Below, piece by piece: positions 7,950 through 15,430 of a DNA stretch of 64,000 nt. Every line of letters begins with the position of its first letter. The first letter of the stretch is position 1. Location: NCBI RefSeq assembly GCF_003330725.1, contig NZ_CP030840.1, forward strand, positions 1,984,001 to 2,048,000, given 5' to 3'. The translations under genes and the position numbers were made by a program. Origin of the DNA: Acidisarcina polymorpha (GTDB taxonomy: Bacteria > Acidobacteriota > Terriglobia > Terriglobales > Acidobacteriaceae). Below the pieces are notes generated by a model. That model was given only the letters and a program-made list of their open reading frames with translations, searched no databases and was not told the DNA's origin.

Positions 7950-9247
7950 TCCAAATCAAGCAACCTGCCCTGCAGATCTGGGGTGGAGTTGAATACACGT
8001 GTAATCGGGTACGCGATCGCTACTTTGATCAACTTGCCCTGTCCGGACACGGAGAGCGGCTAGATGACTTTGATCTTATTGCGGGGCTTGGTATTCAGGT
8101 GCTGCGCCACGGTTTGCTGTGGGAACATCATCACCGAGATCAATCCTGGAAGAAGGCCGATGTTTGCATCGACCGCATGACACAGGTCGGCATTTCCCCG
8201 ATCATCGGGCTCGTTCATCATGGCAGTGGTCCTCCGTACACAAGCCTAGTCGATGATTCTTTACCAGAGAGGCTCGCCGCCTATGCTGGCGCGGTGGCAG
8301 CAAGGTATCCATTCATCGAAAGGTACACTCCTGTCAACGAGCCGCACACGACCGCCCGCTTTAGTTGCATGTACGGTATCTGGTATCCGCACCACATGGA
8401 CCGAACCAGTTATCTGCGCGCTCTCCTGCGTCAAGTTAAGGGAACCGTTTTGAGTATGGAGGCGGTCCGGAAGGTCCGTTCAGATGCCTTGTTAATACAG
8501 ACCGAAGATATAGGGAGGATCTGCTCGACACCCGAACTAAGTTCGTTATCCGATCTGCTAAATCAACGGCGCTGGTTGCCGTTTGACTTGCTGTGCGGCC
8601 GCGTAGAGCGTGATCATCCCATGTTTGATTATCTTCTGGAAAACGGGATTGATGAAGCAGAGGTACTGTGGTTCCGCGATAATCCGTGCATTCCTGATGT
8701 TATTGGGGTGAATTACTATTTGACGAGCGATCGCTATCTCGACCATCGGGTGGAGCTGTTTCCTGAGGACCGCATGTCGGCAGAAGGAAACTTCGTTGAT
8801 ATCGAGGCCGTTCGCGTCTGGCCTGATGGCATCGTTGGCTTCGACGAACTGCTTCTTGAGGCTTGGGAACGATTTCATCTCCCGGTTGCGATTACAGAGG
8901 TACACCTTGGGGGCGAAGTAGAGGAGCAGATCCGCTGGGCTGCGGAGGCCTGGTCGGCTGCGCAGTACGCGCGGCATAAGGGAGCTTCGTGCGTCGCTAT
9001 CACTTTCTGGGCTATGTTGGGCTCCTACTTTTGGGATGCCCTGGTCACGCGGAACAATGGTCACTACCAACCTGGAGTCTTCGACGTTCGTGGCGGATCG
9101 CCATCGCCAACTGAGTTAGCCGATCTGGTGCGACAGCTTAGCCGCGGCGACGAGCCGCGCCACTCATACCTTCATCATCCAGGTTGGTGGCGATCTCCCA
9201 ATCGCATCTCTTTTAAACTTCAAGAGGAGTTGGCGCATGCACGGTGA
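7946..9247 (+). CDS. GH1-like glycosyl hydrolase
   Basis: A 433-residue (beta/alpha)8 protein of clan GH-A. The acid/base motif RYTPVNEPHTT is at about residues 127-137 (Glu132) and the nucleophile region LPVAITEVHLGG has Glu318, equivalent to the TENG glutamate of family 1. The rest diverges from classical beta-glucosidases. It resembles the hydrolase-like half of proteins annotated 'family 1 glycosylhydrolase/sugar-nucleotide-binding protein', where this domain is fused to an RmlD-type reductase; here the reductase half is absent. GTG at 7946 overlaps the glf stop (GTGA). No signal peptide, so it is probably cytoplasmic, which fits a role in sugar-nucleotide or lipid-linked glycan handling rather than scavenging. 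Substrate unknown. Confidence 0.75.
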   Translation: MIQIKQPALQIWGGVEYTCNRVRDRYFDQLALSGHGERLDDFDLIAGLGIQVLRHGLLWEHHHRDQSWKKADVCIDRMTQVGISPIIGLVHHGSGPPYTSLVDDSLPERLAAYAGAVAARYPFIERYTPVNEPHTTARFSCMYGIWYPHHMDRTSYLRALLRQVKGTVLSMEAVRKVRSDALLIQTEDIGRICSTPELSSLSDLLNQRRWLPFDLLCGRVERDHPMFDYLLENGIDEAEVLWFRDNPCIPDVIGVNYYLTSDRYLDHRVELFPEDRMSAEGNFVDIEAVRVWPDGIVGFDELLLEAWERFHLPVAITEVHLGGEVEEQIRWAAEAWSAAQYARHKGASCVAITFWAMLGSYFWDALVTRNNGHYQPGVFDVRGGSPSPTELADLVRQLSRGDEPRHSYLHHPGWWRSPNRISFKLQEELAHAR

Positions 9248-9265
9248 GACTCGGGAGCACTGTCC

Positions 9266-11101
9266 TTACTGCTGGAGGATTTGCTCCCTCCAGAGGGTCT
9301 CGATATGTGCATCGTAACTCTCTGTCGAGCCCGTAGTTGCCCGCGCAACTTCATGAAAAGGCACTTTTGGCCTGCGATCTGCATAGAGCAGACCATTCGC
9401 CTCCTGGTAGGTATCGGTGAACTGGGTATAGCAGAAGCCGGCAAGTAGCGGCAGTTGCCGGACGGTATTCAGCAGCGCTGAATATCTGCTCAGTAGATCG
9501 TCCGCCGACTCGGTTTGTGAGTAACCCCATATGGCCTCGCGATCTTCTCCGAAGGCGATGCCGCCAAACTCGGTGAGCACGATGGGGTGGTTCGTCTTAT
9601 CAGCCTCCCCCAACTGAAGCATCCGGCCGCCGGGGCGTTCCCGCTTCAACAATCGGGTCGCTACATCCTTGATACCGTACCGCAGTCCAAGCCGTTCGGG
9701 CTGATCATCATAATCATGGATGCCTATGATGTCTGTAGCTACGCTCTCCCATCCGTCATTACCAATTACCGGTCTGCTCGAGTCGATGCATTTCGTCAGG
9801 TGGTAGAGTGCCTGGACATAATGTCGTTGTGCGGGACTATCGGGTAGATCAGGAACTCCCCAGCTCTCATTGAACGGCACCCAGGAAACGATGCATGGAT
9901 GACTCTTATCTCGTTCCAGTACCTCCAGCCATTCGCGGGTGAGCCGGTGAATGGAACGCGTTGTGTACCGGTAGGCACTTGGCATTTCTTCCCACACCAA
10001 AAGTCCCAGCCTATCGGCCCAGTAATGGTATCGTTCGCTCTCGATCTTTTGGTGCTTGCGAACTCCATTGAAGCCGAGTCTCTTGGCAAGCTCGACATCC
10101 CGCCTTAGGGCGTCGTCGCTAGGAGCAGTTGCTCCACTTTCAGGCCAATAACCCTGATCAAGAACCAGGCGCAGGTTTAGCGGACGTCCATTTAGAACAA
10201 AGCGGTCACGCTGCGTGGTGACCGTGCGGATAGCTGTGTAGCTGCGAAGTGAATCGATAACCTTCCCCTCTTCGTCCAGTAATTCGAGGAGTGCATCGAT
10301 GATTGTTGGCGATTGCGGAGACCATAAAAGCGTATTGCGGTAATCGTCAATCCCTGGATCGGATAGAGCGATCCTCCGGTGCACCTCACCCGCTATGACT
10401 GCATACGTATCAAGAGCCAGCAGTTGACCGCCTGCTAATAGCCGGACGCGCAACGCCGTTTCTCGAAGCTCAGAGTTCACCAGCGCTGTCAGGCAAATTT
10501 CCCAGCTTTCAAGGTTTGAACTCCAGTGCACCGACGATATGTGCGTAGCGGCAACAACCTCAAGCCAGACCGTCTGCCAGATTCCAGTGGTTCGCGGATA
10601 CCAGATGGAATGGGGCTCGAGCTTCCAATCCTGCTTGCCACGAGGTTTTTCCAGATCGGCTGGATCGTCTTGGGCTCTGACAATGATTTCCTGTGTGCCC
10701 TCACGCAGCGCGCGGGTAATGTCGGCTTTAAAGGGCGTATAGCCGCCTTCATGCGTGGCCACTTCTTGCCCGTTGACCCACACAGTAGCCCGGTAGTCTA
10801 CCGCTTCGAAGTGCAGAATGAGCCGATGTTGGGCGTCCAGGCCCGGGCTCTCGAAGCTGCGGCGGTACCATACCGTCGAGTAGAAGCCGGTGTCACCTAC
10901 TCCACTGGCTGCAGTCTCCGGACTGAATGGAACCAATATTCTTTGGTCCCATTGCACCTCGTCGGGCCTAGAGAAACTTGTCTCCCGGCCGGAGCAGAAG
11001 TCCCACGTTCCATCCAAGCTAATCCAAAACTCACGTTCCATTTGCGGGCGAGGAAAAGGAAGACCCTTCCGCTGCTGAGAACTAGCCAAATGGTCGTTCA
11101 A
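9266..11101 (-). CDS. glycoside hydrolase family 2 (beta-galactosidase/glucuronidase-like)
   Basis: About 611 residues with the GH2 layout: sugar-binding jelly roll (WISLDGTWDF ... TGFYSTVWYRRSF ... LHFEAVDYRATVWVNGQEV), an Ig-like middle domain, and a TIM barrel. The acid/base is in VSWVPFNESWG (Glu at about 412) and the nucleophile in PIVLTEFGGIA (Glu at about 511). No signal peptide is seen. I prefer the TTG at 11101, preceded by GGAGGG at 6 bases; a TTG at 11149 would add 16 residues without a ribosome site. It converges on the GH1-like gene with only 18 bases between stops. Substrate could be a beta-galactoside, beta-glucuronide or beta-mannoside. Confidence 0.85.
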   Translation of the reverse strand: MNDHLASSQQRKGLPFPRPQMEREFWISLDGTWDFCSGRETSFSRPDEVQWDQRILVPFSPETAASGVGDTGFYSTVWYRRSFESPGLDAQHRLILHFEAVDYRATVWVNGQEVATHEGGYTPFKADITRALREGTQEIIVRAQDDPADLEKPRGKQDWKLEPHSIWYPRTTGIWQTVWLEVVAATHISSVHWSSNLESWEICLTALVNSELRETALRVRLLAGGQLLALDTYAVIAGEVHRRIALSDPGIDDYRNTLLWSPQSPTIIDALLELLDEEGKVIDSLRSYTAIRTVTTQRDRFVLNGRPLNLRLVLDQGYWPESGATAPSDDALRRDVELAKRLGFNGVRKHQKIESERYHYWADRLGLLVWEEMPSAYRYTTRSIHRLTREWLEVLERDKSHPCIVSWVPFNESWGVPDLPDSPAQRHYVQALYHLTKCIDSSRPVIGNDGWESVATDIIGIHDYDDQPERLGLRYGIKDVATRLLKRERPGGRMLQLGEADKTNHPIVLTEFGGIAFGEDREAIWGYSQTESADDLLSRYSALLNTVRQLPLLAGFCYTQFTDTYQEANGLLYADRRPKVPFHEVARATTGSTESYDAHIETLWREQILQQ

Positions 11102-11468
11102 GAAGTACCCTCCCGGAGGCTTGCTATCGGACCTTTTTTCGGGGCGCAAGGCCCAACAGATAAAGGCAACAGCACCTTATCACGAGTTTATACACTTCCT
11201 CCGTGACCGTTGAGCGATGCTTCGAATGGCGCGGCCTAAGAGGCGGTCCAGTATCGCTCACCGCTGCAGACCAGCCGGCACGGCAGCGATGAAAAAAGCA
11301 AGCCGCTGTCTGCGCCTCACTGCCACTATCTTGGTCTTTTTGCGAGGTACCCAAAAGGATGGAAGTTGTCACGGCGGGCTTCAGGAGGAACGAAGGAGTG
11401 CCGCCCGATTAACAGGCATAAGCGTTGCCGCCGGCCCGTTTCCTTAGGGACGAGCCGGAGGCATGAAT
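11102..11468. other. intergenic, nothing recognised
   Basis: Region upstream of the GH2 gene and downstream of the ferritin-like gene. Small frames on both strands are arginine- and serine-rich out-of-frame translations without domain signatures. Confidence 0.5.
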
Positions 11469-11987
11469 TTAGGCTGCTTCGCTGGCGGCCGCGGAGTTGG
11501 AACGCTGTGAAATCTGCGTGAGCAGCTGATCGGCGTGCTTTTCCTCGTCTAATGTTTGCTGGAGGATTGCAGCATGGTCGCTTAGACCCAGTTGCGTCGC
11601 CCAGTCACGGGCGCTACCATATGAGGCAATTTCGTAGTGCTCGATCTTCTGCGCTGTGGCGATGAGGCCGGTGTCCCGGATGGCGCCTGCGTCGGTCTCC
11701 TTGGTGATGTTCTCCCCGGAACCGACAATTGCGGTAAGAATCGGATCCTTTTTGTCATCAACGTCACCATCATTTACATCGCCAATCAGTTCTTCCAGGC
11801 GATTGACATGAACCTGAGACTCCTGGAGGTGCGATTGGAATGCCTGTTTGAGTTGAGGATCATCGGCATGCTCAATCATAGCCGGCAGACCTTTGACGAT
11901 TTGGTTCTCCGTTGAAAGCAGATAACGGAGCTGGGCGGTATAGAGGGCGTGCAGGCTCTTAAAGTCATTTGGAGTAATCAATCCCAT
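11469..11987 (-). CDS. DUF892 ferritin-like protein (YciE/YciF family)
   Basis: 172 residues, all-helical, with the family features in order: FKSLHALYTAQLRYLLSTEN (first helix, with Glu), MIEHADDPQLKQAFQSHLQE and HVNRLEELI, the mid-protein KIEHYEIASYGSARDWATQLG, and LDEEKHADQLLTQI. The paired E-x(n)-E/H positions resemble a ferritin di-iron site. Family members are induced by osmotic, cold or starvation stress; their biochemical activity is not settled. The ATG at 11987 has CGAGG 7 bases upstream. The Ala/Ser-rich tail (RSNSAAASEAA) is not conserved. No operon partner. Confidence 0.85.
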   Translation of the reverse strand: MGLITPNDFKSLHALYTAQLRYLLSTENQIVKGLPAMIEHADDPQLKQAFQSHLQESQVHVNRLEELIGDVNDGDVDDKKDPILTAIVGSGENITKETDAGAIRDTGLIATAQKIEHYEIASYGSARDWATQLGLSDHAAILQQTLDEEKHADQLLTQISQRSNSAAASEAA

Positions 11988-12193
11988 TGCAAAACCTCGT
12001 AGACAAAAATGAGTTACTGCCGGTAAGAGGTGACAAACGAGTGCGGCGTTGTCCGGGGCAAGTCCTGGAAATTGATTGCACTGCACCGCTTCAATCAATC
12101 TATAGTGAGGACCACAACGGCCTGAGCACGAGATTCACAATTTCGCAGTAATGTGTTGTGTCGGCGGGTTTTATCTTCGGCTGAGGAGTATGG

Positions 12194-14047
12194 ATGAAAT
12201 ATCTTCCAATGGATAGACTGGGCGCTCGCGAGACATCGCCCAAGGTGATTGAGTTCGGCATCTTCCTTCCCGGTATCAGCTCCGCGGCGGGTTACTCGGT
12301 GGTCGTGAAGATCATTCACGAGACGGACCAATACATCCAGGCGATCCAGCCGGTCATCGTGAAGCAGGACCATTCTGCCGACCCGACGTACAGCGACTAC
12401 TGGTCGGGCAAAATGAATCTACAAACAACACCTGCGCCAGCCGGGTCAACCGCATGGGAAGCCCAGGGCGCTATGCTTATCGCTATCTGGTCGGCACTCC
12501 CGGAGGGAGCACCATCGACTTCATCATCGATCCCTACGCACGAGAGGTCGGTATCGGGCGGCTTTCGGCCATCACCGTGGGTGGCACGCCATACAACTTC
12601 TCTCTAAACGAGTTGACGTGGAAGACCCCGGCGCTAAAAAGCTGCATTATCTATGAGCTGATGATCGCCGAGTTCCGGCAAGACCTCGAGAGGGCCATCG
12701 GGATGGTCCCGTATCTGGCGGACCTCGGGGTCAACTGCATCGAAGTTATGCCGGTGGCCAATATGTTGGCGGTCATCGATTGGGGCTATGACCCGGTCGG
12801 GTACTTCTGCCTGGCGGAGCGGTACGGCGCGACGAACGATTTCCAGAAGTTCGTGGACCTGTGTCACCAGCACAAGATGGCGGTCATTGTCGATTCCGTC
12901 TACGGACACACCGGCGGCGACTTCGCCTACCCGCAGCTTTACGCGGCGCTGCAGCTTCCTTACCCCATCGGCGGTAAGTTAGGTGATTACGGGATCATAA
13001 ACGACTTCTCGAAGACGCTTACACAGGATTACTTTTACTCGGTGAACCAGTACCTGCTGGACACCTTCCACATTGATGGATTCCGCTATGACGACGTGCC
13101 GGAATATTGGGACGGCGGCGCAGGCAAAGGTTACGCGAATCTCGTCTACACCACCTACCAGTTCGTGAAGAACAAGAAGGGCAAGGCGGACCACTATCAG
13201 CGGTTTTTTGACGGGCGGTGACATCAACCTGATCCAGATCGCCGAGGACCTGAGCGACCCCATCGGCAATCTTGACCAGAGCTACAGCACCGGGACGTGG
13301 CAGAATACCACCCTTGCCTGCGCTCAGTCCTGTGCGGCGGGCAGTACCGGCGCGATTGAGGCTCTGGGGCTGCAGCTCGGATTGAGCGGCTATCCGACTT
13401 CCGTCACAATGAACGGGGAAACCCTTTCAAAGACAGGTATCCAGTACGTCGAGAACCACGATCACCAGCGGTTCATCTGCAACTTCGGGACAGTGGGGGT
13501 CGATAACGCGCCCTGGGATGAGCTGATCAAGCAAGGAGATCGCAACAACAACTGGTCGCGGGTTCAGCCGTACTTGATCGCCCTCTTCACTGCCAAGGGC
13601 ACACCGCTGTTGGCTGAGGGTCAGGAAATCTGTGAGAACTACTGGATCCCGGAGCAGATCAGCGAGGGCCGCGTGATGGTCTACAGACCCGTCCGGTGGA
13701 ATTATTTCTACGACGAGATTGGAAAGTCGGTGATCCGCCTGTTCCGCAAGCTCACCGCCATTCGCAAGGCAGGTGCACAGTTCACCGAAGGCGATCACTA
13801 CTTCATCAACGACTATGACCGGTTCAACTCCAAGGGACTTCTAGCCTTCACACGTACAACCGCGACGGCGTTCAGCCTTGTCGTCGTGAACTTCACGAGC
13901 GAAGATCAAACGACTTCGTACCGGTTTCCCAAAAATGGAACCTACACCGAACTGATTGAGGGCAACAACACTGTCACGGGTGTGGTCGCAAATACCGATC
14001 AGTCTATAAAGATTCCCAGCAATTACGGTTGTATCTGGACGATGTAG
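12194..14047 (+). pseudogene. GH13 alpha-amylase/maltooligosyltrehalose-type hydrolase, two compensating frameshifts
   Basis: Starts at ATG 12194 after GAGGAG. The first part is a carbohydrate-binding/early GH13 N-domain. The catalytic barrel follows: YELMIAEFRQDLERAIGMVP, WGYDPVGYF, IVDSVYGHTG (region I), FHIDGFRYDD (region II, nucleophile Asp), IQIAEDL (region III, acid/base Glu), GIQYVENHDHQR (region IV), and a beta-sandwich end. The frame changes twice: one base is missing in the G run at 12456-12458 (TGGGGA would give AWGSPGRYAYRY), and one extra T sits in the T6 run at 13203-13208 (five Ts give RFLTGGDINL). The two cancel and restore a 617-residue protein with all catalytic residues. 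Either a recently broken gene or two homopolymer errors. Followed by a strong hairpin. Confidence 0.8.
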
Positions 14048-14053
14048 GCGGCT

Positions 14054-14087
14054 CCAGATTGTCTCGAAACCGCGTGAGACAGTCTGG
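14054..14087 (+). terminator. hairpin after the amylase gene
   Basis: A 12-bp stem (14054-14065 pairs with 14076-14087, one G-U pair) begins 7 bases after the amylase stop. No T tract follows, so termination is inferred from position and stem strength. Confidence 0.6.
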
Positions 14088-14242
14088 GAAATGCCCGGTT
14101 CAACGCGTCCTGCGTCACTGCCGTCCAGGTTATCCCGTCGAGGCAGTTGGGACAGCCTCGTCATCGTCTAGGGTGTAGGACTTGGTACTCTACGGAAAAT
14201 ATCCTCACGTGCCCTGACCTTCAAAGGAAGCCGGGCAGAGAA

Positions 14243-14282
14243 ATCGCCCGGAGGGGGATTATGAATCCTCCCTTCGGGCGAT
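14243..14282 (-). terminator. hairpin downstream of the S53 peptidase gene
   Basis: A long stem (ATCGCCCG at 14243-14250 with CGGGCGAT at 14275-14282, plus an inner GGATT/AATCC stem) starts 17 bases past the end of the peptidase repeats. Read on the minus strand it is followed by TTTCTCT. It may work on both strands. Confidence 0.65.
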
Positions 14283-14299
14283 AAGTTTAGTGCATCCCG

Positions 14300-14811
14300 C
14301 TAATCGACCTTTTGAGAAAGGGTCGACGAAGTGCTTGTCGCATCATCGGAACTTCCTACGTATATTGCGGTGATCGAGTGGGTACCGGATGCCAGCGCTA
14401 TGGTGCTGAAAGTGGCTTTCCCAGAACCATTGACGGTGCCCGATCCCAAGGTTGTGGAACCATCCTTGTAGGTGACGCTTCCAGTCGGCGTTGCACCCGA
14501 GGCCGCATGCACATTCGCAGTGAAGGTGACCGAACTTCCGTGAGTTGACGGGTCCTTCGAAGAGGTGAGGGTGGTGGTTGTCGAGGCCTTGTTGACGATC
14601 TGCGCCTCCTGGCTGGAAGTGCTGGTGAGGAATTCGCTGCTGCCCCCATAAGTGGCCTCAACGTGAGTGGTCCCGACCGAGAAGTTAGAGAGGGTCAGTT
14701 TGGCGACACCGCCTGAGGGGGTTACAGAACCGAGAACGGTGCTTCCATGAAGGAAGGTCACCGTGCCGGTTGGGGTTCCTCCGAAGCTGGGTTTGACAGT
14801 AGCAGTGAGGG
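14300..14811 (-). pseudogene. detached C-terminal Ig-like repeats of the S53 peptidase
   Basis: This stretch encodes the remaining Ig-like domain sequence (FLHGSTVLGS ... ASTTTTLTSSKDPSTHGS ... VTYKDGSTTLGSG ... SSTLSQKVD, stop at 14300) in a frame shifted by one from the peptidase. Compared with the sister repeat at 15105-15120, one base is missing between 14830 and 14831 (TCGAAC has become TCAAC on the coding strand). Restoring it joins this stretch to the peptidase and gives about 1302 residues. It has no start or ribosome site of its own. Confidence 0.8.
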
Positions 14812-15430
14812 TTACGGACTCACCATAGTTGACGGGTCCTTCGAAGAGGTGAGTGTGGTGGTTGTCGACGCTTTGTTGACGACCTGCGCCAACTGGCTGG
14901 AGGTGCTGGTGAGGAATTCGCTGGTGCCTTCATAAGTGGCCTCAACGTGAGTGGTCCCAACCGAGAAGTTAGTGATGGTCAGTTTGGCGACACCGCCTAA
15001 GGGCTTTACAGAACCGAGAATCGTACTTCCATGAAGGAAGGTCACCGTGCCGGTTGGCGTTCCTCCGAAGCTGGGTTTGACAGTAGCAGTGAGGGTGACG
15101 GACTCATCATAGTTCGACGGGTTCTTGGAAGAGGTGAGTGTAGTGGCTGTCGACGCCTTGTTGACGACCTGCGCCAGAGTGCCGGAGTTGCTGGTGAGAT
15201 ATTTGCTACTGCCTCCATAGGCGGCTGTAACGTGGGTTGTCCCAACGGAGAGGTTTGAGAGGGTTAGTTTGGCGACATTGCCTGAGAGGGTGGCAGTACC
15301 CAGAACGGCAGTCCCATGAAGGAAGCTCACGGTGCCGGTTGCAGTCCCCCCACCGTTTGGAGTAACGGTAGTTGTCAGAGTGACGGGCTCGTTGTGGCTC
15401 GATGGGTTCTTCGAAGAAGAGAGTGCGGTG
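14300..15430 (-). repeat. 285-bp tandem repeats encoding Ig-like domains
   Basis: The conserved 16-base block beginning GTTGACGA on the plus strand recurs at 14591, 14875 and 15160. Spacings are 284 and 285 bases, i.e. 95 codons per domain. The 284-base interval contains the one-base deletion that breaks the frame. Confidence 0.9.
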
